From Anaerolineaceae bacterium UBA6105 (lineage in GTDB: Bacteria; Chloroflexota; Anaerolineae; Anaerolineales; Anaerolineaceae): a DNA stretch of 39,008 bases. A program made the translations under genes and the position numbers. The stretch is from positions 1 to 39,008 of the forward strand of contig DIWN01000038.1 in NCBI GenBank assembly GCA_002423495.1. The letters run 5' to 3'. Each line of letters opens with the position of its first letter. Within the stretch, counting starts at the first letter, position 1. Below, piece by piece: positions 24,259-31,997 of the stretch. The notes beneath the pieces were generated by a model, which made no database searches, was not told the origin of the DNA, and saw only the letters and a list, made by a program, of their open reading frames with translations.

Positions 24259-24972
24259 CTACTTGGGTTTGTTTCCTTTAGTCAGGCGGTTATATAGCAG
24301 GTCGAGAATAGGCTTTTTCAAGTCCTCAAAGATCGTGTCGGGGTCCTGATCAGCATTAATGGTCATGAAGTTATATTCTTCCGACATGATATCAAACTGT
24401 TCAAGGATCAAGCCCTGATACTGCACGAAGCTGTCATAGAAGTTATCCGCAATATGCAGGTCCATCCCGGATTCCCAATAGTTCAGCCCACGCCCATGTA
24501 TCAGACGGGTAACCAGGGAAGGGACGCTGGCTTTCATATAGAGGATTAGATCGGGCTTGAGTGCCATGCCGTACAATTGCTTTGACCAAACACGGTTGAT
24601 GCCCCGCAAGCTGTCACGAGCCACAACAGAGTAGAAATAACGATCTGAAAGCACCACGAAACCCGCCTGCAAAGCAGGGATAATCTGATTTTCAAGGCGG
24701 TCTGCAAAGTCAGCAGCATAGAAGAGGCTCATCGTGATCGGACCAAGCGTATGTCCGTTTTTGGCAGCCTCAAGCCCGGACGCGGTTAATTCAGAGCGCG
24801 TCAGGCCAGTATCTGAAACGGCATAACCTTCCTCCTCGAGCCATCTGCGCAATTTTTTAACCTGGGTTGAACGCCCAACGCCGTCAGTGCCCTCGAGCAC
24901 AATCAACTTGCCAGAGAGCTTGCCAAAATCGCGGTAGGGAAAGCCAGCTCCATAGAAGGTTGCCTTGTTCAT
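24259..24972 (-). CDS. Thymidylate-kinase-like protein with altered Walker A (Lys to Arg)
   Basis: A 237-residue P-loop protein of the thymidylate kinase fold. Its P-loop is EGTDGVGRST (28-37), with Arg34 where the family has the catalytic Lys (codon CGT). Other parts are kept: FADRLENQIIPAL, the DR-motif LSDRYFYSVVARDSLRG, PDLILYMKA, and a lid-side NYWESGMDLHIADNFYDSF. An AGGAGG lies 6 bases before the ATG. The gene overlaps its upstream paralogue by 4 bases, so the two are probably made in equal amounts and may form a heterodimer. The ARDxxRG wording differs from housekeeping Tmk (AYQG), so the substrate may not be dTMP. Confidence 0.82.
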   Translation of the reverse strand: MNKATFYGAGFPYRDFGKLSGKLIVLEGTDGVGRSTQVKKLRRWLEEEGYAVSDTGLTRSELTASGLEAAKNGHTLGPITMSLFYAADFADRLENQIIPALQAGFVVLSDRYFYSVVARDSLRGINRVWSKQLYGMALKPDLILYMKASVPSLVTRLIHGRGLNYWESGMDLHIADNFYDSFVQYQGLILEQFDIMSEEYNFMTINADQDPDTIFEDLKKPILDLLYNRLTKGNKPK

Positions 24973-25706
24973 TTTGAACCTCCTTTTTTGGATTTCTTCG
25001 CCTGGATGTTAGTCACTGAAATGGGTGTCTTATTGGGATTAGGCAGCCCCTCAAAACCTACAAGGATTTTCTTGATGATTGCTCGCACTTTTTTCTGCTG
25101 ATCCTTGACGGACTTGGTGCCATCAATCATGGTCAGACCAAACTCATCCACCATTTTGTCGTATTCATTCAGGATCTTGCCCTGGAAGAGCTCAAAACTC
25201 TCGTTGATATTCTCAGACAGTCCCAGATCCATGCCTGCCTCATAGTACTTCAGGCTGGCCCTTGCGCCGGTGATGCGCCCCACAGCAACATCCAGCGGTA
25301 CGCGGAAATATAAGGCCGCGTCAGGCATAATGGCAAATGAATACATGCTGCGAACCCAGTCCGGATCAACGCCGCGGGCAACATCACGCGCAAAAGCTGT
25401 AAAAGCATAGCGGTCCGCCAACACGATGACGCCTGCCTTGAGCAGGGGATAGATACTGTTCTCCCATCGATCCGCAAAATCTGTGCAGTGCAGAATGCTG
25501 AAGGTAGTGGGGGTGAAGGATTGAGCCTTTTTTGCGGCTTTGGTGGTGCTCTTCACCAGCGCGGAGCTGTTCCATTCACTGAAGTAAGCCGAATAGCCGG
25601 CGCTCAAAAGCCACTTGTAAAGCAGGTCGATCTGCGTGGACTTCCCGGAACCGTCAATTCCTTCCACGACAATCAGTTTTCCTTTGGTGTCGTTTTTTCT
25701 TAACAC
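24969..25706 (-). CDS. Thymidylate-kinase-like protein with intact Walker A
   Basis: A 245-residue paralogue of the next gene. The P-loop EGIDGSGKST (15-24) keeps Lys22. It has FADRWENSIYPLL, LADRYAFTAFARDVARGVDPDW, PDAALYFRVPLDVAVGRI and YYEAGMDLGLSENINESFELFQGKIL. The tail is Lys-rich (QAKKSKKGGSK). The start is GTG, supported by a strong AGGAGGT 7 bases upstream. It lies first in the order kinase > kinase > CHAD. True dTMP kinase is the default annotation, but the tandem pair and CHAD/PhoU setting point to some other phosphate-transfer task, possibly linked to polyphosphate, whose PPK2 kinases share a related fold. Confidence 0.82.
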   Translation of the reverse strand: MLRKNDTKGKLIVVEGIDGSGKSTQIDLLYKWLLSAGYSAYFSEWNSSALVKSTTKAAKKAQSFTPTTFSILHCTDFADRWENSIYPLLKAGVIVLADRYAFTAFARDVARGVDPDWVRSMYSFAIMPDAALYFRVPLDVAVGRITGARASLKYYEAGMDLGLSENINESFELFQGKILNEYDKMVDEFGLTMIDGTKSVKDQQKKVRAIIKKILVGFEGLPNPNKTPISVTNIQAKKSKKGGSK

Positions 25707-25865
25707 AAGCTGTACCTCCTATACTCTTACGCCTGGCACTGATGAACACATCCTCCCAAAGGGAGAGATAGTAAGATTATAGTTTACTCTGCTGTTTTTC
25801 GCGATGCTGCGTATATAAAACACGCACCTGCTGGCGCGTATCTTAGCTCAAAAAATGTGTTTTAT

Positions 25866-26546
25866 TTAGTCATCTCTGTCTTCATCATCCGAGGAGTCCA
25901 ACTCCAGCAGTTCACCTGATACGATGAAAACAATGCGCTCACAAATGTTCGTGACACGGTCAGCCGTGCGTTCAAGGTTATGGATGACCCAGAGGATCTG
26001 GTTGGTATGGTCGATGGTCTCTGGATTTTTGATCATATTCTGAACGATCTTGCGGTAGATGGTGATGTACAGTTCGTCCACCTCGTCGTCTTCTTTGGGG
26101 ATGGCATAGGCAGCCGCAAGGTCTTCAGAAACAAAAGCGCCCAAGGCACGATGGAGCATGGAGGTGGCCTTGTCTGCCATGGTTGAAATTTCACGGATGG
26201 GAATGGGTGTTTCGTCATCCGCCAGGCGTGCTGCTACCTTGGCAATACCCTTGGCGTAATCGCCAATGCGTTCCAGCTCTGTAATAATTTCAAGCATGGC
26301 TGCCAACACACGGAGGTCCCGCGCCAGTGGGGACTGTGTGGCAAGAATGATCAAGATATGGTTCTCAATAGCAAAATGTTTGTCGTTAATTTTCTGGTCT
26401 TCAGCATAGATGGCTTTTGCGGCAACAACATCCCGTCGGCGCAAAGCATCAACAGAGTTCAGGATGGCCTGTTCAGCCAGGCTTCCCAAAAGCAGCATTT
26501 CATCCTGAACGAGTTTAATTTCCTGGTCTAAGGTAAAACGAGACAT
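25866..26546 (-). CDS. phoU: Phosphate signalling regulator PhoU
   Basis: A 226-residue helical protein with the two PhoU repeats. Typical segments are FTLDQEIKLVQDEMLLLGSLAEQAI, AEDQKINDKHFAIENHILIILATQSPLARDLR, LERIGDYAKGIAKVA and, in the second half, ILWVIHNLERTADRVTNICERIVFIVSGEL. Each half carries its metal-binding E/D-x3-D-type motif. PhoU links phosphate supply to the PhoR kinase. The tail is acidic. GGAGG stands 4 bases before the ATG. No pst transporter genes are present here; the gene follows the histidine kinase after a 173-base gap. Confidence 0.92.
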   Translation of the reverse strand: MSRFTLDQEIKLVQDEMLLLGSLAEQAILNSVDALRRRDVVAAKAIYAEDQKINDKHFAIENHILIILATQSPLARDLRVLAAMLEIITELERIGDYAKGIAKVAARLADDETPIPIREISTMADKATSMLHRALGAFVSEDLAAAYAIPKEDDEVDELYITIYRKIVQNMIKNPETIDHTNQILWVIHNLERTADRVTNICERIVFIVSGELLELDSSDDEDRDD

Positions 26547-26664
26547 AATGCCTCCAAAGCTAACTGAGATGATAAAAGATTATATAGCAACTTGCCCCTC
26601 AATTTCATCATAAGGGATGCACAAAACAGCAGCTGTTGACATGATTTACTATAACATGCGCCGT

Positions 26665-26678
26665 TGCCTTGCAAGGCA
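26665..26678. promoter_or_regulatory. 14-bp perfect palindrome upstream of phoU
   Basis: TGCCTTGCAAGGCA is a perfect palindrome in the gap between the kinase gene and phoU. On the minus strand its central TTGCAA stands 15 bases before TATAGT (plus coordinates 26648-26653), a possible phoU promoter. It could be an operator; no known site of this wording is recognised. Confidence 0.3.
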
Positions 26679-26719
26679 GGATTTGGTTAAAGTCTCTTTG
26701 CAAGTCTGTAAAGGGGCGG

Positions 26720-28150
26720 TTAATTCTGGTTATCACGATACACCACAGGAATTGAAAAGAAAAAGCTGGCACCGGAATTTTCAAAGCTCTCAGCCCAGAT
26801 CTTCCCGCCATGGGCTTCGACAATATGCCTGCAAATCGAAAGACCCAATCCCGTTCCACCTCCAGCTCTTGCCCGGTCAGCCTTGTAAAAGCGTTCAAAG
26901 ATACGGGTGATATCCTTCTGCGCAATGCCAACACCGTTGTCGCTGACTTTGAAGACTACCATTTGCCCATCCTGAAAGGCAGTGACATCGATTCTTCCCC
27001 CATTGGGAGTAAATTTGATGGCATTATGAATCAGGTTGATGAAAACCTGCGAAATTCGTTCCGGGTCAGCAAAGACCAACGGCAGGCCATCCGGGCAATC
27101 GTAGCTAAGAGTGACTCCCACCCGTTCTGCCTGTAAAATCATGCGGTCAGCGGGTTTTTGAATCAAGGCACAGGGCTCAATGTGTTGAAAATCAAAGTTG
27201 GAACGTCCTGCTTCGATGCGGGAAAGTTCAAGTAGTTCATTGACCATCTGGGTGAGATTATCCACCTCACTATCCATTCGCAAAACAAAGTTGCGGGCGA
27301 CGACAGAATCTTCCAACGCGCCATCCAGCAGAGTCTCACTGATAGCTTTCAAGCCTGCCATCGGGGTACGGAGTTCGTGAGAGATGTTCGAGACAAAGTC
27401 GCGCCGGATGGTTTCAAGACGATGAGTTTGGGTCAGGTCCTGGAAGAGCAACATGGAGCGCCCGGGCAATTCTTCCCCCAGGGGAATACCAACCACTTGC
27501 AGATACTTGTGCAGCGAACCCATTTCCATGGTGATCGTTTTTGCGGGACCGTTGCGCGTTTCTTCCCAAAGCTCCACCAAGCGATGATGGCGCATCACCT
27601 CTACGATGGAACGCCCCAAAGTATCCTTTCCATTGACCATGAAAAGTTTTTCAGCCTCTTTATTTAGCAATTGCACTCTACCGCTGCTGTCAGCAATGAC
27701 AACACCGTCGGTCATTTGCCCCAACACTGCCGAAAGCATGGCTCGTTCTTTGGAAAGTTCGGCTATCTGGTCCTCAATTTGGAGGGCAGCTCTATGGAGC
27801 GCTTCATACAATTCGCGCATCTCAAGCAGCGAATTTCGCATTGGGGAAACATTGATTTCCTGATATTTGCCTTCACCAAGCTCTTTGGCTGCTTCAGTGA
27901 GAGTCTTCAGATCATCAACATAGCGATTGGTGTAAATGAGACTGATACTCAAACAGGCGATTAAGCCAGCTAATGAAATGAGAAAGGCTGCATTGTGAAC
28001 AAAGGAAAGATCTACCGGTGCCCCAGTGGTGAGAGATTTTTGATAAGCAACGTTTTCAAGCAGTGGTAAGGCTATCAGCCAGATTACCAGTGTCAGCACC
28101 AGTGTCAGGATGAAAGGCCAGGCGATGCGCGAATGAATGCGCATTTTCAT
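26720..28150 (-). CDS. PhoR-type membrane sensor histidine kinase
   Basis: A 476-residue kinase. Two membrane helices (about 12-32 and 55-74) enclose a very short outer loop. Then come a HAMP-like linker (about 75-135), a PAS domain (about 136-245, VLGQMTDGVVIADSSGRVQLLN), a HisKA domain with His258 in FVSNISHELRTPMAGL, and an HATPase_c domain with FINLIHNAIKFTPNGG (N box), VSDNGVGIAQKD (G1), IFERFYKA (F box) and GGTGLGLSI (G2). This layout matches PhoR/WalK kinases. The upstream response regulator gene is 8 bases away and phoU follows, so phosphate sensing is likely though not proven. Confidence 0.9.
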   Translation of the reverse strand: MKMRIHSRIAWPFILTLVLTLVIWLIALPLLENVAYQKSLTTGAPVDLSFVHNAAFLISLAGLIACLSISLIYTNRYVDDLKTLTEAAKELGEGKYQEINVSPMRNSLLEMRELYEALHRAALQIEDQIAELSKERAMLSAVLGQMTDGVVIADSSGRVQLLNKEAEKLFMVNGKDTLGRSIVEVMRHHRLVELWEETRNGPAKTITMEMGSLHKYLQVVGIPLGEELPGRSMLLFQDLTQTHRLETIRRDFVSNISHELRTPMAGLKAISETLLDGALEDSVVARNFVLRMDSEVDNLTQMVNELLELSRIEAGRSNFDFQHIEPCALIQKPADRMILQAERVGVTLSYDCPDGLPLVFADPERISQVFINLIHNAIKFTPNGGRIDVTAFQDGQMVVFKVSDNGVGIAQKDITRIFERFYKADRARAGGGTGLGLSICRHIVEAHGGKIWAESFENSGASFFFSIPVVYRDNQN

Positions 28151-28158
28151 GATCAGTT

Positions 28159-28869
28159 TTACCCTTCGAAGCGATAACCTGCCCCACGGACCGTGATGAT
28201 TCTCTGCGGAGTCTCCGGGACAGTTTCAATTTTTTCACGCAGCCAGCGAATGTGCACGTCTACCGAGCGCGAGTCGCCCACATATCCCCAACCCCAGACA
28301 CGTTCAAGAATCAGTTCGCGGGTAAGGACTCGACCTTTATGCTGCCCCATGAAGGTCAGCAGTTCAAATTCCTTGGGCTTACACGGCAAGACTTTCCCAT
28401 CCAGGCGAACTTCCCGCCGGCTGAGGTCAATCTCCAGATTCCCAAAAACCAGGGTCTTGGGTTGGCCGGCTTCCTGTGCCGCGCTGCCAACTTCCTCCCG
28501 GATCAGACGCACACGCCGTAGGAGCGCTTTCACCCGTGCTATCAGCTCGCGCATGCTGAAGGGCTTGGGCAGGTAATCATCGGCGCCAACTTCAAGCCCA
28601 ACCACGCGGTCAATTTCATCATCGCGGGCAGTCAGCATTAAGACGGGTGTGTTGGATTCCTGACGCAGTGTGCGACAGATTTCGAAGCCATCCATCCCTG
28701 GAAGCATCACATCCAGAATGACCAGATCCGGTTTGGATTTCCTGAAAAGTTCAAGCGCGGCAATTCCATCCCCAGCCACTTCAACCAGGTAACCTTCTTT
28801 TTTGAGATTGTAAGTTAAGGTTTCCTGCAGGGAAATCTCATCGTCTACAACTAATATTTTTTCAGCCAT
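28159..28869 (-). CDS. OmpR/PhoB-family response regulator
   Basis: A 236-residue regulator. The receiver domain (1-120) has the acid pocket at VVDDE (8-12), the phosphate-accepting Asp53 in PDLVILDVMLPGMDG, the Thr in VLMLTARDD and Lys in YLPKPFSMREL. The winged-helix domain (about 140-236) ends RSVDVHIRWLREKIETVPETPQRIITVRGAGYRFEG, as in PhoB/PhoP. GGAGG stands 4 bases before the ATG. It heads the regulator > kinase > phoU series and is divergent from sufS. A 10-bp palindrome TTGTTAACAA (28911-28920) and a nearby TTTAAC in its leader could be part of an autoregulatory site; this is only suggestive. Confidence 0.92.
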   Translation of the reverse strand: MAEKILVVDDEISLQETLTYNLKKEGYLVEVAGDGIAALELFRKSKPDLVILDVMLPGMDGFEICRTLRQESNTPVLMLTARDDEIDRVVGLEVGADDYLPKPFSMRELIARVKALLRRVRLIREEVGSAAQEAGQPKTLVFGNLEIDLSRREVRLDGKVLPCKPKEFELLTFMGQHKGRVLTRELILERVWGWGYVGDSRSVDVHIRWLREKIETVPETPQRIITVRGAGYRFEG

Positions 28870-29095
28870 ATAGCCTCCACTGCATTAAACAAAAAGAAAC
28901 TGTGTTTAACTTGTTAACAATTGTATCCCAAAGCCAATCAACCTTATATCCTTGTGCAAGCGATAACCCAATCTTTACCCTTTTTTAATAATTTAAACCA
29001 CAAATCCGGCTGTTTTTTTACCAGTCCTTACAAGGCCGAGCCTCACTTTGGGGAAATGGTAAAATCAAAGCACTTTAAGGAACAAAAAGAACAAT

Positions 29096-30319
29096 ATGAG
29101 TAAAGATATTCTCAGCGCAAAAGCAGATTTTCCTATTTTGAAACAAAGCGTTAACGACCAGCCGCTGGTCTACCTCGATAACGCCGCCACCACGCAAAAA
29201 CCGCAGGTGGTGATCGACGTGCTTGTCGATTATTACACCCGGCTGAATGCCAATATACATCGCGGCAATCACTCCCTGGCAGTGCAGGCTACCGAGGCCT
29301 ACGAGGGAGCCAGGCGCAAAGTGGCAGGCTATCTCAACGCGGAACGCAACCACGAAGTGATTTTCACCCGCGGCACGACCGAGTCGATCAATCTGCTGGC
29401 ATACACCTACGGCGATAAGTTTGTGCAGGCTGGCGATGAGGTCATTGTCACGCAACTTGAGCACCACAGCAACTACGTTCCCTGGCAGCAGATGTGCCTG
29501 AGGCGCGGCGCAATCTTTCGGGTTTTGCCCCTGACCGATCGCGGCGAGCTCGACCTGGCGCTCTTCGAGCGCATGCTCAATGCAAAAACCCGCCTGGTGG
29601 CAGTCAACCAGGTCTCCAATTCGCTTGGCACTGTCAATCCCGTGGCCGAAATCATCCGCCTGGCCCATGCTTATGAGGTTCCCGTGTTGGTGGACGCCGC
29701 CCAATCGGTGCAGCATCTTGCGCACGACGTGCGGAGTCTTGATGCTGATTTTTATGTCTTTTCTGGTCATAAAATGTACGGACCAATGGGAATTGGCATC
29801 TTCTACGGCAAGGAAAAATGGCTGGAAGCACTGCCGCCCTTCCTCAGCGGCGGCGAGATGATTGAAACCGTCACCCCTGAAAAGGTGACCTTCAACGTTT
29901 TGCCCTTTAAATTTGAAGCCGGCACGCCCAGTGTGGCGCAGGCCATTGGGCTGGGCGCTGCGGTGGATTACCTGCAGCAGTTTGATCAACTTGAATTACA
30001 AAAATACGAAGAGGATCTGCTTGCTTACGGATTCAGCCTCCTGGCAGAGATCCCCGACCTGGTTATTTATGGCTCTCCGGCGCATCGCTCGGGCGTTTTG
30101 CCCTTCAATGTGAACGGCATCCAACATTATGACATGGGAGTCCTGCTGGACTCGATGGGCATCGCCGTACGTACTGGCCAGCACTGCACCCAGCCAATCA
30201 TGGACGCATTGCACATCAACGGCACAGTGCGGGCTTCGCTGGCCCTTTATAACAACCGGGAAGACCTTGATAAACTGGCATCCGGCATCAGGCGCGTGAT
30301 AAAAATGCTTAAGAGGTGA
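29096..30319 (+). CDS. sufS: SufS-type cysteine desulfurase
   Basis: A 407-residue PLP enzyme that takes sulfur from cysteine for Fe-S cluster assembly. It has VYLDNAATTQKP (25-36), HRGNHSLA, FTRGTTESINLLA, LEHHSNYVPWQ, the PLP lysine Lys226 in VFSGHKMYGPMG, and the persulfide Cys364 in RTGQHCTQP, with the short loop typical of SufS (group II). It opens a plus-strand operon with sufE and a ferredoxin-like gene. No SufBCD scaffold genes lie in the window. A weak AAGGAAC precedes the ATG. Confidence 0.95.
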   Translation: MSKDILSAKADFPILKQSVNDQPLVYLDNAATTQKPQVVIDVLVDYYTRLNANIHRGNHSLAVQATEAYEGARRKVAGYLNAERNHEVIFTRGTTESINLLAYTYGDKFVQAGDEVIVTQLEHHSNYVPWQQMCLRRGAIFRVLPLTDRGELDLALFERMLNAKTRLVAVNQVSNSLGTVNPVAEIIRLAHAYEVPVLVDAAQSVQHLAHDVRSLDADFYVFSGHKMYGPMGIGIFYGKEKWLEALPPFLSGGEMIETVTPEKVTFNVLPFKFEAGTPSVAQAIGLGAAVDYLQQFDQLELQKYEEDLLAYGFSLLAEIPDLVIYGSPAHRSGVLPFNVNGIQHYDMGVLLDSMGIAVRTGQHCTQPIMDALHINGTVRASLALYNNREDLDKLASGIRRVIKMLKR

Positions 30320-30321
30320 GT

Positions 30322-30747
30322 ATGCCGGGTATCCAGGAAATTCAAAAAGACCTCAGCGATGACTTTTCCCTGCTGGTTAATTGGGAAGAAAAATACGAAT
30401 ATCTGATCGAAATGGGCATGGACATGCCCGCGATGAAGCCACAAAATAAGGTGGACAAAAACCTGGTGAAAGGTTGCCAGTCAAGCGTCTGGTTTGATGT
30501 TCAGTGCTGTGATGGCATCATGGTTTTTGAGGCTGACAGCGATTCACTGGTGGTAAAGGGCATGGTGGCAATGCTTCACAAGTTACTTAATAACCAACCT
30601 GCCAAAGACGTGCTCGAGACGGAATTGAGCGTGTTCGAGGAGCTCGGTCTCTGGCGCCATATTTCCTCACAACGCAGCAATGGTCTCACCGCCATGGTGG
30701 CGCACCTCAAAGCCGCAGCCGTGGATTGCCTGGCAAAAGAAGACTGA
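30322..30747 (+). CDS. sufE: SufE sulfur-acceptor protein
   Basis: About 141 residues from the ATG at 30322; the frame opens with GTG at 30316 but AGAGGTG fits the later ATG better. It is a typical SufE with EIQKDLSDDFSLLVNWEEKYEYLIEMG, the sulfur-accepting Cys in VKGCQSSVWF, and a FEELGLWRHISSQRSNGLTAMVAHLKA end. SufE takes the persulfide sulfur from SufS and stimulates it. It begins 2 bases after the sufS stop. Confidence 0.94.
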   Translation: MPGIQEIQKDLSDDFSLLVNWEEKYEYLIEMGMDMPAMKPQNKVDKNLVKGCQSSVWFDVQCCDGIMVFEADSDSLVVKGMVAMLHKLLNNQPAKDVLETELSVFEELGLWRHISSQRSNGLTAMVAHLKAAAVDCLAKED

Positions 30748-30758
30748 TCGGAAACAAA

Positions 30759-31277
30759 ATGGCACTCAGCTACCGCATGCTTCAAATTGGTGGTCAGCCA
30801 GCTGGCTTGCTCGGGCTGGAAGAGTTGTTTTCTGCTTTGTACGAAGAGGGATTGACCCCAAGCCAAGCGGAAATCCAGGAACGCCTGATAAACGGTGTGA
30901 GGCAGAACAACTTCATCCCCAAACCAGCCGCGCAGGATTACACCAACGCGCTAACGCTGGAATATCAGCGCTACTATCAACGCCGCCGAACTGGCAAAGC
31001 CATCGTGGCGCGTAACTACGGCACCTGGCGCGGTTACCCGCGCGAGCAGATCCCCTGGTTTCCTACCATTTCAGATGTCTTGTGTAATGACTGCGGCGCC
31101 TGCCTGGACTTGTGCGCGCGGGAGGTTTACGAGCGCGATGAGGATGGGAAGATCTGGGTGGCAGAGCCGTTTTTGTGCATGGTGGGCTGCTGCTTCTGCA
31201 AAAGCGTTTGCGAGCCAAAAGCAATCATGATGCCCGGCCAGGAACTGCTCAAGAATTATCCTGAGAAGATGAGATAA
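30759..31277 (+). CDS. Ferredoxin-like protein with two 4Fe-4S sites and a helical N-terminus
   Basis: 172 residues from the ATG at 30759 (MALSYRMLQIGGQPAGLLGL); the frame is open 11 codons further upstream, overlapping sufE, without a better start. The first 80 residues are helical and carry no motif I know. The C-terminal part has C109-x2-C112-x2-C115-x3-C119, which fits a 4Fe-4S site, and C140-x3-C144-x2-C147-x3-C151 with an extra Cys145, a slightly expanded second site. It starts 11 bases after sufE, so it is probably co-transcribed. It may be an electron donor or a target/helper of SufS-SufE. No specific function can be assigned. Confidence 0.8.
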   Translation: MALSYRMLQIGGQPAGLLGLEELFSALYEEGLTPSQAEIQERLINGVRQNNFIPKPAAQDYTNALTLEYQRYYQRRRTGKAIVARNYGTWRGYPREQIPWFPTISDVLCNDCGACLDLCAREVYERDEDGKIWVAEPFLCMVGCCFCKSVCEPKAIMMPGQELLKNYPEKMR

Positions 31278-31285
31278 GCAGAGTC

Positions 31286-31980
31286 TTTTTCTGATCGCAC
31301 CGGCGTCCTTTCTGATCGTACCGGCGTCCTCGCCGTGTACGGAATTTGACCGCCACCACGATCGTACCGGCGTCTTCGCCGTGTACGGGGGTTGACCGCA
31401 AGGTCTCCACGGCTACTTGCAAGTAAGATGAAGCCTACGGCTAGTTTGTGTGCGCGGTCTGGAGACCGGCACAATCAAGATTCATGATCGTACCGGCGTC
31501 CTTCTTGATCGTACCGACGTCCCCGCCGAGTACGGAATTTGACCGCCACCACGATCGTACCGGCGTCCTCGCCGAGTACGGGATGTGATCGTAAGGTCCC
31601 CACAGGTTCTTTCCACAAAATGATGAAGCCTTCGGCTAGTTCCTGTGCGCGGTCTGGAGACCGGCACAATCAAGATTCATGATCGTACCGGCGTCCCCGC
31701 CGAGTACGGGATTTGACCGTAAGGTCTCCACTTTTTTTTTTTGAAATTGAAGCCTGCGGCTAATTCGTGTGCACGGTCAGGAGACCGGCACAATCAAGGT
31801 GTCTGATCATACCGGCGTCCTTCCTGATCATACCGGCGTCCTCGCCGTGTACGGGATTTGACCGTAAGGTCTCCTCAGTTTCTTGTGGAAAAAAGCAGCA
31901 TCCGGCTATTTCATGTGCTCGGTCAGGAGACCGGTACAATCGGTCTGGTCGCGTGCGCGGTCTGGAGACCGGCACAATCG
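31286..31980. repeat. Tandem array of a composite four-hairpin repeat
   Basis: This 0.7-kb non-coding stretch lies between the converging ferredoxin-like and methyltransferase genes. Units start at about 31293, 31486, 31681 and 31805; the first two are 193-195 bases, the later ones shorter. Each unit has in order a half-copy of hairpin 1; one or two full copies of hairpin 1 (outer GTAC/GTAC, inner CGGCG/CGCCG, loop TCCT or similar; at 31318, 31364, 31511, 31557, 31685, 31830); hairpin 2 (GACC-GNNA-GGTC); hairpin 3 (AGCC-TNC-GGCT); and hairpin 4 (GGTC-TGGA/AGGA-GACC; at 31456, 31651, 31775, 31921, 31959). Short minus-strand frames here are by-products of the repeats. The same unit flanks the RAYT gene at 37.4-38.4 kb. 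Confidence 0.88.
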
Positions 31981-31997
31981 GGGAATGATTAATTATT

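Noticed and set aside
28870..28930. Pho box upstream of the response regulator
   Set aside because: TTAAC-type words are present, but their spacing does not match the known TT(A/T)ACA direct repeats, and no E. coli-type CTGTCAT boxes occur.
29075..29989. 304-codon minus-strand frame across sufS
   Set aside because: sufS on the plus strand has all catalytic motifs; the opposite frame has low-complexity His/Gly/Gln content typical of a shadow.
31256..31975. Several short minus-strand and plus-strand open frames in the repeat array, with peptides like RSPDRAHE
   Set aside because: The peptides are the repeat unit read in frame; they recur at each repeat copy and at 37.2-37.6 kb, have no independent start signals and are not genes.
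31286..31980. CRISPR array
   Set aside because: Repeat units are about 120-195 bases with internal hairpins and no uniform short repeats with unique spacers; no cas genes are near.
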